64,000 nt of DNA. Source: Galbitalea sp. SE-J8. Lineage in GTDB: Bacteria > Actinomycetota > Actinomycetes > Actinomycetales > Microbacteriaceae. Positions 39,048 through 49,882 of this stretch are shown piece after piece. The position numbers were made by a program, and so were the translations under genes. Numbering within the stretch: position 1 is the stretch's first letter; each line of letters begins with the position of its first letter. The notes below the pieces were generated by a model. That model was not told the origin of the DNA and searched no databases. It saw only the letters and a program-made list of their open reading frames with translations. The stretch is from the NCBI RefSeq assembly GCF_030345695.1, contig NZ_JAUASV010000010.1:46615-110614 (forward strand), given 5' to 3'.

Positions 39048-40304
39048 GTGACTACGACCCGCAATGGTGACGACGGCCCCTCGATGTTCGACGACGGCGT
39101 CACCGTCAGCATCGATCTGCCGGCGACTGTGCACACCGTGCCCGAGCACGAGGCGGCGGTCGCGATCGACGATCGGACCGTGAACCCGGCGGTCGTGCCG
39201 GCCGGCGCGACCTACGCCCGCCCGGTCGCGCTGCCCCGCACCGGCGAGGTGCCCGCGACGGATGAGCCAGCCACTCGCTCCGCGGACCGCGCTGCGCTCG
39301 AAAGCTCGGCATCCGTCGATCGCGCCGGTCAGCTCGCCGAACGGGCCGCGCGCCTGCGCGGACCCGAGACGGCCGCCATGCTGACGCCCGACCGTCTGCT
39401 CGCCGACAAGGGACGCCGCCGCCCGGCTCCCGAGGGCGGCTGGCAGCGGTTCGTCTATACCGTCACGTTCCACGGCGTGAACCTCGGCGACTCGAAGAAG
39501 GTGCGCGAGCGCAAGGCGATCGACGCCCGCATCTCGAGGCAGTTCGACGGCGGCACCCGCTTCGTGCCCGTGCTCACCCGCAAGGGCGGCGTCGGCAAGA
39601 CGACCGTGACGACGCTGCTCGGCATGGCGTTCTCGTCGGTGCGCGAGGACCGCGTCATCGCCATCGACGCGAACCCCGACCGCGGCACGCTCGCCGAGCG
39701 GGTGAGCAAGCAGACCCGCTCGACCGTGCGCGACGTCGTGACCCGCGCCGCGTCGATCAACGGGTTCACGGACTTCTCGGCGCTCGTCTCCCGTGACGAG
39801 ACGCGCCTCGACATCCTCGCCTCCGACACCGACCCGCTCATCTCCGAGGCGTTCGGCGACGACGACTACAACGTCGTCGCCGACCTGGCCGCGCGGTTCT
39901 ACGACATCGTGCTCACCGACTGCGGCACCGGCATCGTGCACTCCGTGATGCGCGCCACGCTGCAGCGGGCCGACGAGATCGTCATCGTCTCCGGCGGCAG
40001 CGTGGATGAGGCCCGCCTCGCATCCGAGACCCTCACCTGGCTCGAGGCCAACGGCTACGGCCACCTGGTCAAGAACGCAGTCGTCGCGATCAACACGGCG
40101 ACGCACGCGACCAACCTCGTCAAGATCGAGGAGATCGAGGACCACTTCCGCTCGCGGGTGCGCGCCATCGTCTCGATCCCGTACGACTCGCAGCTCGCCG
40201 CGGGCTCCGTGATCGACTTCAAGAAGCTCGAGCCGCTGACCCGTCAGTCGGCGCGCGAGCTCGCGGCGCTCGTCGCCGACGGACTCCCGGCCGCGCGCGC
40301 GTGA
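39048..40304 (+). CDS. MinD/ParA-like P-loop ATPase with long N-terminal region
   Basis: 418 residues from a GTG preceded by GAGAGGAGA. The first 125 residues are acidic, low in structure and poorly conserved, then GGWQRFVYTVTFHGVNLGDSKKVRERKAIDARI leads into the ATPase. Walker A is K179-GGVGKTT-186, followed by AIDANPDRGTLAERV and IVLTDCGTGIVHSVMRATL. This actinobacterial type, often called MinD-like, occurs near ESX and division genes; its cargo is unknown. It overlaps the deformylase gene (GTGA). Confidence 0.85.
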   Translation: MTTTRNGDDGPSMFDDGVTVSIDLPATVHTVPEHEAAVAIDDRTVNPAVVPAGATYARPVALPRTGEVPATDEPATRSADRAALESSASVDRAGQLAERAARLRGPETAAMLTPDRLLADKGRRRPAPEGGWQRFVYTVTFHGVNLGDSKKVRERKAIDARISRQFDGGTRFVPVLTRKGGVGKTTVTTLLGMAFSSVREDRVIAIDANPDRGTLAERVSKQTRSTVRDVVTRAASINGFTDFSALVSRDETRLDILASDTDPLISEAFGDDDYNVVADLAARFYDIVLTDCGTGIVHSVMRATLQRADEIVIVSGGSVDEARLASETLTWLEANGYGHLVKNAVVAINTATHATNLVKIEEIEDHFRSRVRAIVSIPYDSQLAAGSVIDFKKLEPLTRQSARELAALVADGLPAARA

Positions 40305-40813
40305 GCGTTCGCGCCATCCGGCTCTTCGGAGACCCGGTGCTCCGTTCGCCGTGCGACCCGATCCGGCTCGATGACCGTCGCGTCGCCGGGCTCGTCGAGG
40401 ATCTCGTCGACACCGTGGCCGTGCCCGGTCGTGCGGGCCTCGCCGCGAACCAGATCGGCGTCGGCCAGCGCGCGTTCAGCTGGAACATCGACGGCGAGAT
40501 CGGCTACGTCATCAATCCCGTGATCGAGTCGGTGTCCGGCGAGCCGGAGCTCGTCGACGAGGGCTGCCTCTCGGTGCCCGGGTTCTACTTCCCCCGGCTG
40601 CGCTACCCGCACGCCCGCGTGCGCGGCGTCGACCTCGCGGGCGACGAGGTCGTCGTCGAGGGCGACGGGCTGCTCGCGCAGGCGCTGCAGCACGAGGTCG
40701 ACCACCTCGACGGGCACCTCTACATCGAGGGGCTCGCGCCCGAGGTCAAGCGCGAGGCGATGCGCGAGATCCGCGGCTCGACCTGGTGGCGCACGGGCGC
40801 GCGGGAGGCGTGA
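40301..40813 (+). CDS. def: Peptide deformylase
   Basis: 170 residues from a GTG overlapping the ATPase stop. All three motifs are present: AGLAANQIG (motif 1), EGCLSVP with metal-ligand Cys89 (motif 2) and HEVDHLDG with His131, Glu132 and His135 (motif 3). It removes the formyl group from nascent proteins. The CLSVP form places it with actinobacterial type I enzymes. Confidence 0.95.
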   Translation: MSVRAIRLFGDPVLRSPCDPIRLDDRRVAGLVEDLVDTVAVPGRAGLAANQIGVGQRAFSWNIDGEIGYVINPVIESVSGEPELVDEGCLSVPGFYFPRLRYPHARVRGVDLAGDEVVVEGDGLLAQALQHEVDHLDGHLYIEGLAPEVKREAMREIRGSTWWRTGAREA

Positions 40814-40850
40814 GCGGCGCGCGAGCGCCGCAGCGCCGGCCGCCGCGGGC

Positions 40851-42683
40851 TCAGCCGCGCAGCGACAGCCCCTGCGTGAGCGTCGGGTCGACCGTGTAGA
40901 TCGCGTCGATCTCCGGCGCGAAGTCCCGCAGGATGATGGCACGCTTGATGCTGAGCTTCGGCGTCAGGTGGCCGCTCGCCTCCGTGAACTCGCGGTCGAG
41001 GATCGTGAACTTGCGGATCGACTCCGCCCGCGACACGCGCGTGTTCGCGGCGTCGACCGCGCGCTGCACCTCGGCGATCACCTTGGGATGCACGGCGGCC
41101 GCCGCGAGTGACAGGTTCGGGTCCTCGCCGTTGTTGTTGAGCCAGACCGGCAGCATCTCCGCGTCGAGCGTGACGAGCGCCGAGATGAACGGCTTCTGGT
41201 CGCCGACCACCACGACCTGGCCGACGAGCGGGTTCGCGCGGATCGGGTCCTCGAGGGCCGCGGGGGAGACGTTCTTGCCACCGGCGGTGACGATGATCTC
41301 CTTCTTGCGCCCGGTGATCGTGAGGTAGCCGTCGTCGTCGAGCGTGCCGATGTCTCCGGTGCGGAACCATCCGTTGTCGAACGCGGCGGCCGTGGCATCC
41401 GGGTTGTTCCAGTAGCCGGCGAACACGTCGATACCGGTGACCTCGATCTCGCCGTCGTCGGCGATGCGGATGCCCACGCCGGGCAGCGCGGGACCCGTCG
41501 TGCCGATCTTGAACTTCGAGACCAGGTTGACCGTGGCGGGCGCCGTCGTCTCGGTGAGGCCGTAGCCCTCGAGGATGGCGACGTCGAGACTGCGGAAGAA
41601 GTGCGCGAGCCGGTGCCCGAGCGGCGCCGATCCCGAGATCGCGTACTTCACGCGGCCGCCGAGCTTCGCCTTGATCGTCGAGAACACGAGCCGGTCGAAC
41701 AGGGCGAATTGCAGCCGGAGGCCGAGCGGCACGTGTCCGGCGTCGAGCGCCTCCGAGTGCCGCACCGCGACATCCGCGGCCCGGCGGAAGATCGCGCCCT
41801 TGCCGCCGGACTCGGCGGTCTGCTCCGCGGAGTTGTAGACCTTCTCGAACACGCGCGGCACGGCGAGCAGGAACGTCGGGCGGAACGAGCCCATCGCGGG
41901 CACGAGCTGCTTCGTGTCGGCCTGGTGGCCGACCTTCACGCCGCCGTGCACGCACAGGATGGAGATGAACCGCGCGAAGACGTGCGCCGTCGTGATGAAC
42001 AGCAGCGTCGACGACTCGCCGGGCTTCACGATGTCCGGCATCACGACGGCGGCGTTGCGCGCGAGCTCGACGAAGTTGGACTGCGTCAGCATGACGCCCT
42101 TCGGCCGGCCGGTCGATCCCGAGGTGTAGATCAGGGTCGCGAGGTCGTCGCCGACCGCGAGCCCGCGGCGGCGCTCGATCTCGGTGTCGTCGACGTCCGT
42201 GCCGGATGCGGCGAGCTTGTCGAGGTCGCCGAGGTCCACCTGCCAGCCGCCGCGGACGTGCGGCAGGTCGCCGCGGATCTCGTCGAAGCGCGCGAAGTGC
42301 TCCGGGGTCTCGACGATGATCCAGCCGGCACCGGAGTCCTCGAGCTCCCACTGGATCTGCGCGGGCGACGAGGTCTCGTAGACCGGCACCATGATCGCGC
42401 CGGCGTAGAACAGCGCGAAGTCGACGAGCGTCCACTCGTAGCGCGTCGAGCACATGAACGCGACCTTGTCGCCCGGCTCGATGCCCGCGTCGACGAAGCC
42501 CTTGGCGAGGGCGAGCACCTGCGACTCGAACTCGGCGGCCGTGACATCCGCCCAGCCGCCGTCCACGGTCGGCGTGGCGAACAGCGGGAGGTCGGGGGTG
42601 GCGCGCACGCGCTCGACGAGCAGGTCGGCGACGCCGGCCCGCGGGTCGGCCTCGACGGCGGCGGGTGTGACGGTCTCGTTCAC
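40851..42683 (-). CDS. Long-chain acyl-CoA synthetase (FadD15-like)
   Basis: 610 residues from the GTG at 42683, 5-6 nt after AAGGAG. AMP-binding motif LIYTSGSTGRPKGVMLTQSNF; YGLTETTAPATVN (A5); DNGWFRTGDIGTLDDDGYLTITGRKKEIIVTAGGKNVSP (A7-A8) with the conserved Asp and Arg, and the hinge. The length and AHVFARFISILCVHGG region match FadD15, whose gene lies in the same neighbourhood in mycobacteria. It activates fatty acids for lipid synthesis or degradation. Divergent from the glucokinase gene. Confidence 0.93.
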   Translation of the reverse strand: MNETVTPAAVEADPRAGVADLLVERVRATPDLPLFATPTVDGGWADVTAAEFESQVLALAKGFVDAGIEPGDKVAFMCSTRYEWTLVDFALFYAGAIMVPVYETSSPAQIQWELEDSGAGWIIVETPEHFARFDEIRGDLPHVRGGWQVDLGDLDKLAASGTDVDDTEIERRRGLAVGDDLATLIYTSGSTGRPKGVMLTQSNFVELARNAAVVMPDIVKPGESSTLLFITTAHVFARFISILCVHGGVKVGHQADTKQLVPAMGSFRPTFLLAVPRVFEKVYNSAEQTAESGGKGAIFRRAADVAVRHSEALDAGHVPLGLRLQFALFDRLVFSTIKAKLGGRVKYAISGSAPLGHRLAHFFRSLDVAILEGYGLTETTAPATVNLVSKFKIGTTGPALPGVGIRIADDGEIEVTGIDVFAGYWNNPDATAAAFDNGWFRTGDIGTLDDDGYLTITGRKKEIIVTAGGKNVSPAALEDPIRANPLVGQVVVVGDQKPFISALVTLDAEMLPVWLNNNGEDPNLSLAAAAVHPKVIAEVQRAVDAANTRVSRAESIRKFTILDREFTEASGHLTPKLSIKRAIILRDFAPEIDAIYTVDPTLTQGLSLRG

Positions 42684-42790
42684 GGCAACTCCTTCGGTAC
42701 CGGGGATGATGCGCCAGTCTAGGCCAGCGAGCCGCGCGCGAGCCGTGCGCCCCCGGCCCGCTGTGAACCCGGCGACCGCCCGTGCGCGGA

Positions 42791-42796
42791 TAGAAT
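42791..42796 (+). promoter_or_regulatory. -10 element TAGAAT for glk; leaderless transcript likely
   Basis: TAGAAT ends 8 bp before the GTG start codon at 42805. Transcription would begin at or within a few bases of the start, so the message should be leaderless. Confidence 0.6.
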
Positions 42797-42804
42797 GGTC
42801 GCTC

Positions 42805-43773
42805 GTGCACGCGATCGGTATCGACATCGGGGGAACCAAGATCGCGGGGGGAGTCGTCGACGAGAACGGCGTCATCCTCACCGCGGAACGGGTGCCCACG
42901 CCGACGGGTCACGGGTCCGCGATCACGGATGCCGTGGTCGCCATGATCGAGCGGCTCGCCATCGGCAGGCCGGTCGGCGCCGCCGGGGTCGCGGCGCCCG
43001 GCTTCGTCGACGCCGCGCAGTCGACGATCTACTACACCCCGAACATCCCGTGGCGGAACGAGCCGCTGCGCCAGAACCTGCTCGCGCGCCTGCCGCACCT
43101 CGACATCACCGTCGACAACGACGCGAACGCCGCCGGGTGGGCGGAGTACCGGTTCGGCGCCGGCCGCGGACTCACCGACATGACGATGCTCACGATCGGC
43201 ACGGGCGTCGGCGGCGCGATCATCGTCGACGGCCGGCTGCTGCGCGGCGGATTCGGGGCGGCGGGCGAGATCGGCCACCTGCGCCTCGTGCCCGGCGGGC
43301 TGCTGTGCGGCTGCGGCGCGCGCGGCTGCATCGAGCAGTACGGCTCTGGACGCGCCCTGCTGCGGTTCGCGAACGAGCTCGCGGACGCGGGCGGCGTCGG
43401 GCTCGTGCTCGCCGAGGCGCGCCGCGAGCACGGCGAGCTCGACGGGGTCATCGTCGGCGACCTCATCCAGGCCGGCGACCCCGGGGCGATCCAGGCGCTG
43501 CAGCGGCTCGGCCGGCACGTCGGCGAGACCTGCGCGAGCCTGTCGGCGGTGCTCGACCCGCAGGTGTTCGTCATCGGCGGCGGCGTCGCCGCGGCCGGCG
43601 ACCTGCTGCTCGACCCGATCCGCGCGGCGTACGCGACGACGCTGCCGGCGCGCGGCTTCCGGCCGGAGCCGATGTTCCGCACCGCGGAACTCGTCAACGA
43701 CGCGGGCGTCGTCGGCGCGGCCGATCTCGCGCGCAGCCACGCGACCGCCGCGGCCGAGCCGAGCGGTCGCTAG
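42805..43773 (+). CDS. glk: ROK-family glucokinase
   Basis: 322 residues from a GTG. The phosphate-binding loop is AIGIDIGGTKIAGGVV; sugar-binding/catalytic region DNDANAAGWAEYRFGAG; TIGTGVGGAIIVDGRLLRG; and the ROK zinc motif GHLRLVPGGLLCGCGARGCIEQY with the three cysteines and His. The position next to fadD15 and an acyltransferase gene is the same as that of the corynebacterial glk gene. It phosphorylates glucose with ATP, and polyphosphate use cannot be judged. Confidence 0.93.
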   Translation: MHAIGIDIGGTKIAGGVVDENGVILTAERVPTPTGHGSAITDAVVAMIERLAIGRPVGAAGVAAPGFVDAAQSTIYYTPNIPWRNEPLRQNLLARLPHLDITVDNDANAAGWAEYRFGAGRGLTDMTMLTIGTGVGGAIIVDGRLLRGGFGAAGEIGHLRLVPGGLLCGCGARGCIEQYGSGRALLRFANELADAGGVGLVLAEARREHGELDGVIVGDLIQAGDPGAIQALQRLGRHVGETCASLSAVLDPQVFVIGGGVAAAGDLLLDPIRAAYATTLPARGFRPEPMFRTAELVNDAGVVGAADLARSHATAAAEPSGR

Positions 43774-43791
43774 AGTTCTCCCGGAGGTCGC

Positions 43792-44526
43792 GTGCTGTAC
43801 TGGTTCCTCAAGAACGTCGTCATCGGCCCGATCGTCCGGGCGGTGTTCCGACCGTGGGTGCGCGGCGCCCAGAACGTGCCCGAGACCGGGCCGGTCATCC
43901 TCGCGAGCAACCACCTGTCGTTCGTCGACTCCGTGTTCCTGCCGATCCAGTTGCGCCGCCGCGTGGTGTTCCTCGCGAAGAGCGAATACTTCACCGGGAC
44001 GGGCCTCAAGGGCTGGGCCTCGCGACTGTTCTTCGCCGGCACCGGGCAGCTGCCGATCGATCGGTCGGGGGGCAAGGCGTCGGAGGCGTCGCTCAACACG
44101 GGTCTGCGCGTGCTCGCCGAGGGCGACGTGCTCGGCATCTACCCGGAGGGCACCCGCAGCCCCGACGGCCGCATGTACCGCGGCCGCACCGGCGTCGCGC
44201 GGATGATCCTCGAGGGCCGCGTGCCCGTCATCCCGGTGGCGATGATCGACACCGAGAAGGTCATGCCGCTCGGCACGAAGCTGCCGAAGGTGCACCGCGT
44301 CGGCGTGATCATCGGCGAGCCGCTCGACTTCAGCCGCTTCGAGGGCCTCGAGGGCGACCGGTTCATCCTCCGGTCGATCACCGACGAGATCATGTACGAG
44401 CTGCGGCGGCTGAGCGGCCAGGAGTACACCGACATCTACGCGTCGAGCGCGAAGGAGCCGGCCGCGGCATCCGCAGGCGCCGTGTCGGCGGCGCGCCAGA
44501 AGGCGCTCGCGCGGCGCGGACGGTGA
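43792..44526 (+). CDS. 1-acyl-sn-glycerol-3-phosphate acyltransferase family protein
   Basis: 244 residues from a GTG preceded by CCGGAGG. Motif I is N40-HLSFVD-46 (the H-x4-D catalytic pair), motif III is YPEGTRSPDGRMYRGRTGVARMILEG and motif IV VPVIPVAMIDT. A hydrophobic start (MLYWFLKNVVIGPIVRAVF) anchors it to the membrane. It acylates lysophosphatidate or a mannosylated phosphoinositide. The Rv2182c homolog occupies the same position in mycobacteria. The last 30 residues are an Ala-rich basic tail. Confidence 0.92.
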   Translation: MLYWFLKNVVIGPIVRAVFRPWVRGAQNVPETGPVILASNHLSFVDSVFLPIQLRRRVVFLAKSEYFTGTGLKGWASRLFFAGTGQLPIDRSGGKASEASLNTGLRVLAEGDVLGIYPEGTRSPDGRMYRGRTGVARMILEGRVPVIPVAMIDTEKVMPLGTKLPKVHRVGVIIGEPLDFSRFEGLEGDRFILRSITDEIMYELRRLSGQEYTDIYASSAKEPAAASAGAVSAARQKALARRGR

Positions 44527-44620
44527 CCGAGGCGCGCCCGTCGGCGGCGCGGCGGGCCGCCCGCTAGGCTCGTCCATCGGGCCGCGCGCCCACCCCCGCA
44601 CCCCCGAAGGACTTATCGCC

Positions 44621-45988
44621 GTGGTAGACCCGTCCGAGCCCGTCGTCCTCGCCGATCCGGCGGTCGTCGAGGGACTCGACCACTGGCGGTCGCTGCCGAT
44701 CAAGCAGCAGCCGAGCTGGCCGGATGCGGATGCCACGGCCGCGGCATCCGCGGAGCTCGCGACCCTGCCGCCGCTCGTCTTCGCGGGCGAGGTCGACGAC
44801 CTGCGCGACAAGCTCGCGAACGCGGCGGCGGGCAGGGCGTTCCTGCTGCAGGGCGGCGACTGCGCCGAGACGTTCGCCGGGGCGACGGCCGACCAGATCA
44901 AGAACCGCGTCAAGACGATCCTGCAGATGGCCGTCGTGCTCACGTACGGCGCCTCGATGCCGATCGTCAAGATGGGGCGCATGGCCGGGCAGTTCGCGAA
45001 GCCCCGCTCGAGCGACACCGAGACGCGCGGGGACGTCACGCTGCCCGCGTTCCGCGGCGACGTCGTCAACGGCTACGAGTTCACGCCCGAGTCGCGCGCC
45101 GCCGACCCGCGCCGACTCGTGCAGGGCTACCACACGGCGACCGCGACGCTCAATCTCGTGCGCGCCTTCACGCAGGGCGGCTTCGCCGACCTGCGCGAGG
45201 TGCACAAGTGGAACCGCGGGTTCGCCGCGAACCCTGCGAACCAGCGCTACGAGATCCTCGCGCGCGACATCGACCGCGCCATCAAGTTCATGGAGGCGGC
45301 GGGCGCCGACTTCGACGAGCTGCGCCGGGTCGACTTCTACGCCGGGCACGAGGGCCTGCTCATGGACTACGAGCGTCCGCTCACGCGCATCGACACGCGC
45401 ACGGGAACGCCCTACGTCACGAGCGGCCATTTCCTGTGGATCGGCGAGCGCACGCGCGACCTCGACGGCGCGCACGTCGACTTCTTCTCGCGCGTGCGCA
45501 ACCCGATCGGTGTCAAGCTCGGGCCGTCGACGGATGTCGACACCATGCTCCGCCTCATCGACAAGCTCGATCCCGAGCGCGAGCCGGGTCGCCTGACCTT
45601 CATCACGCGCATGGGCGCGGGCCGGATCCGCGACGCGCTGCCGCCGCTGCTCGAGGCGATCCAGCGGGCGGATGCGACCCCGCTGTGGGTCACGGACCCG
45701 ATGCACGGCAACGGCCTCACGACGCCCACCGGCTACAAGACGCGGCGATTCGACGACGTCGTCGACGAGGTCACGGGGTTCTTCGAGGCGCACCGCGCCG
45801 TCGGCACGCACCCGGGCGGCATCCACGTCGAGCTCACGGGCGACGACGTCACCGAGTGCCTGGGCGGCAGCGAGCAGATCGACGAGGCCGACCTCGCGAC
45901 GCGCTACGAATCGCTGTGCGACCCGCGGCTCAACCACATGCAGTCGCTCGAGCTCGCGTTCCTCGTCGCGGAGCTGCTCGCGAAGTAG
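44621..45988 (+). CDS. aroG: Class II 3-deoxy-7-phosphoheptulonate (DAHP) synthase
   Basis: 455 residues. First enzyme of the shikimate pathway, joining phosphoenolpyruvate and erythrose-4-phosphate. Class II landmarks: LPPLVFAGEVDDLRDKLANAAAGRAFLLQGGDCAETF (metal Cys), RMAGQFAKPRSS, HKWNRGF, RVDFYAGHEGLLMDYE, TSGHFLWIGERTRDLDGAHVDFFSRVRNPIGVKLGP, WVTDPMHGN and GGIHVELTGDDVTECLGG. In mycobacteria it is partnered with chorismate mutase, which is not seen here. The GTG at 44621 is the likely start. Confidence 0.96.
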   Translation: MVDPSEPVVLADPAVVEGLDHWRSLPIKQQPSWPDADATAAASAELATLPPLVFAGEVDDLRDKLANAAAGRAFLLQGGDCAETFAGATADQIKNRVKTILQMAVVLTYGASMPIVKMGRMAGQFAKPRSSDTETRGDVTLPAFRGDVVNGYEFTPESRAADPRRLVQGYHTATATLNLVRAFTQGGFADLREVHKWNRGFAANPANQRYEILARDIDRAIKFMEAAGADFDELRRVDFYAGHEGLLMDYERPLTRIDTRTGTPYVTSGHFLWIGERTRDLDGAHVDFFSRVRNPIGVKLGPSTDVDTMLRLIDKLDPEREPGRLTFITRMGAGRIRDALPPLLEAIQRADATPLWVTDPMHGNGLTTPTGYKTRRFDDVVDEVTGFFEAHRAVGTHPGGIHVELTGDDVTECLGGSEQIDEADLATRYESLCDPRLNHMQSLELAFLVAELLAK

Positions 45989-46045
45989 TCGAGCCGCTGC
46001 CCCGCGTCCGCCTCTCGGGTCCGAGATCAGCGGGCGGAAGCAGGC

Positions 46046-48037
<1,992 letters not shown>

Positions 48038-48101
48038 GAGTCGATCCTACGATTCGGGCCCCGGCGGCGGCCCGAGGCGCGCAGCGGGGGACGTCGCCCG
48101 A

Positions 48102-49361
48102 TCAGCCGAGCTGCGACAGCCAGTAGCGCGCCGAGGTCTCCCACTGCGCGTAGGCGTCGGGGTAGGCGGAGACCTGAACGGCCTGCGCGGCCTGCGTGAC
48201 CGTCATCGACTGCCAGCCCGGGATGTCGAGCAGGCCGGGGGTCACGGCGCTGTTCGGACCGGTCGGTCCGCCGAAGAACAGGCGCGCCGCGTACTCCGGG
48301 TCGAGCAGCTGACTCGTGGTGCCCCAGTGCTGGCTCGGCCGCTGCTGGAACAGGCCGACGGAGTCGAGGTGGCCGTAGGCGATGTTCGCGAGTGCCGATT
48401 CCTGCATGGCGGCCGCGAGGGCGATGACGAGGCCGCGATCGCTCACGCCGAGCGAGCGGCCGACGCGGACGATGGTGCGCGCGTTCCTCGTCATCTCCGC
48501 GTCGAGCAGCGTCACCATGCCGCGCCCCGCGACGTAGACGGATGCGGTCGGGATGGTGAGCCGGGCGTCGGGGTAGATGATCGACGACGCGTCGAGGCCG
48601 TTCGCGGCGAGGACGGATGCCGCGCTCACCCCGAACTTCGCGGCGATCGACGACACCGAGTCGCCGGTCGCGACCGTGTAGCTCGTCGGCGCGGTGCGCG
48701 TTCTCGGTGCGCTCGTCGCGGTCGGCGTGATCGACGCCGCGAGCGTGACGGCGAGAGCCGGGGCGCTCGCGCTCGCCGCCGGCACGTCGAGCGACTGCCC
48801 GGGGTAGATGAGGCTCGCGGTGCCGAGTCCGTTGGCGCGCAGCAGCGCGGCGATGCTCACGCCGAACCGGACCGCGAGCGCGGTCACGGTGTCGCCGCTG
48901 CGGATCGTGTAGCGGCGGGCGGCCACGGCGTCCGTGGTCGGCGCGGTCGGCTGCGCCCTGCTGAGCTTGAGCGTCTGTCCGGGGTAGATGAGCGACTTCC
49001 AGCCGAGCCCGTTGAGGGTGAGCACGGATGCGGTGGACAGCCCGTAGGTCGCGGCGACGGAACTGACGGTGTCGCCGGCCCGCACGCGGTAGCTGGACGG
49101 CACGGCGGGAGTCACGGCGGCGCGCACGGCGCTCACCCGCGAGGCGACGGCGCGCGTCGCGCTCTGCAGCTTCGACGTGTTCGTGCGCTTCGCGGCGGGC
49201 TCGGCGGCCTGAGCGGGGGCGGCAACGGCGAGGGCGCCGGCGACGAGCAGCGGCACCGTCGCGAGCGCGGCGGTGGCGAATCGGGGGTCGCGCGAGGCGC
49301 GCGCTCGGCGTGCGCGCTCGCGTGCTGGGGTTCGCTGGGTCACGGCGCTCTTTCGCGTCAT
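48102..49361 (-). CDS. Secreted LysM-repeat cell-wall protein with lysozyme-like C-terminus
   Basis: 419 residues. A long basic N-region and signal peptide (residues 27-53, ATAALATVPLLVAGALAVAAPAQA). Three LysM domains at about 90-135, 149-193 and 226-270, each reading Y(T/R)V.aGDtVssiA..fGvs...lL..NGL....IYPGQ, bind peptidoglycan. The C-terminal 130 residues (LVIALAAAMQESALANIAYGHLDSVGLFQQRPSQHWGTTSQLLDPEYAARLFFGG) match the goose-lysozyme/transglycosylase-like domain of actinobacterial cell-wall proteins; the Glu of QESAL is the presumed catalytic acid. A wall-remodelling enzyme next to the PknL locus. Confidence 0.9.
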   Translation of the reverse strand: MTRKSAVTQRTPARERARRARASRDPRFATAALATVPLLVAGALAVAAPAQAAEPAAKRTNTSKLQSATRAVASRVSAVRAAVTPAVPSSYRVRAGDTVSSVAATYGLSTASVLTLNGLGWKSLIYPGQTLKLSRAQPTAPTTDAVAARRYTIRSGDTVTALAVRFGVSIAALLRANGLGTASLIYPGQSLDVPAASASAPALAVTLAASITPTATSAPRTRTAPTSYTVATGDSVSSIAAKFGVSAASVLAANGLDASSIIYPDARLTIPTASVYVAGRGMVTLLDAEMTRNARTIVRVGRSLGVSDRGLVIALAAAMQESALANIAYGHLDSVGLFQQRPSQHWGTTSQLLDPEYAARLFFGGPTGPNSAVTPGLLDIPGWQSMTVTQAAQAVQVSAYPDAYAQWETSARYWLSQLG

Positions 49362-49512
49362 GGTCGCCTCTCGTCCGGCCCGACGGTGGTCGGTTCACGC
49401 TGACACAGTTGGTCATCAGTGTCAATCAGTGAGGCTCATGAGGCGGGAGTTAATCTGATCGAAACATGACCTCGTCGAGACGGCGGGCCGGAGCTCGTGC
49501 CAGGCTGGAGGG

Positions 49513-49854
49513 GTGACCGACACCCCCAGCGCGGAGTGGCTCAGCCTTCCCGACGTCGCCGAGGCCCTCGATCTCAAGGTGACCCGCGTGCACCGCCTCA
49601 TCGAGGACCGTGCCCTGCTCGCCCGTCGCATCGACGGCACACTGCGCGTGCCCGCGGCGTTCCTCGGTGAGGGCGAGCCGTTGCGCGAGCTGCGCGGCAC
49701 GATCATCGTGCTCGGCGACGCGGGCTTCCACGACGACGAGATCATGGACTGGCTGCTCAGCCCGGAGGAGTCGCTCGGCACGACGCCGATCGACGCACTG
49801 CGGGCCGGGCGGAAGACCGAGGTGCGCCGGGTCGCGCAGGCGCTCGCGTTCTAG
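49513..49854 (+). CDS. Rv2175c-family DNA-binding protein
   Basis: 113 residues from a GTG. Winged helix-turn-helix at 9-55 (WLSLPDVAEALDLKVTRVHRLIEDRALLARRIDGTLRVPAAFL) and a C-terminal helical part (GFHDDEIMDWLLSPEESLGTTPIDALRAGRKTEVRRVAQALAF). In mycobacteria Rv2175c is the neighbour and substrate of PknL, phosphorylated on an N-terminal Thr that stops DNA binding. Here T2 and T4 (MTDTPS) are candidates. A TAATCT -10-like element lies near 49451. GGAGGGG abuts the start codon, an unusually short spacing. Confidence 0.88.
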   Translation: MTDTPSAEWLSLPDVAEALDLKVTRVHRLIEDRALLARRIDGTLRVPAAFLGEGEPLRELRGTIIVLGDAGFHDDEIMDWLLSPEESLGTTPIDALRAGRKTEVRRVAQALAF

Positions 49855-49882
49855 TCCTGCTCCTCGCCCGGCGGCCCGGGAG

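Noticed and set aside
38056..40304. Chromosome partition locus (parABS)
   Set aside because: Two ParA/MinD-type ATPases are present, but there is no ParB gene, and I saw no parS sites.
40720..45069. 1449-codon minus-strand frame
   Set aside because: It runs antisense through glk, the acyltransferase and part of aroG, and in another frame through the acyl-CoA synthetase. No domain is recognisable.
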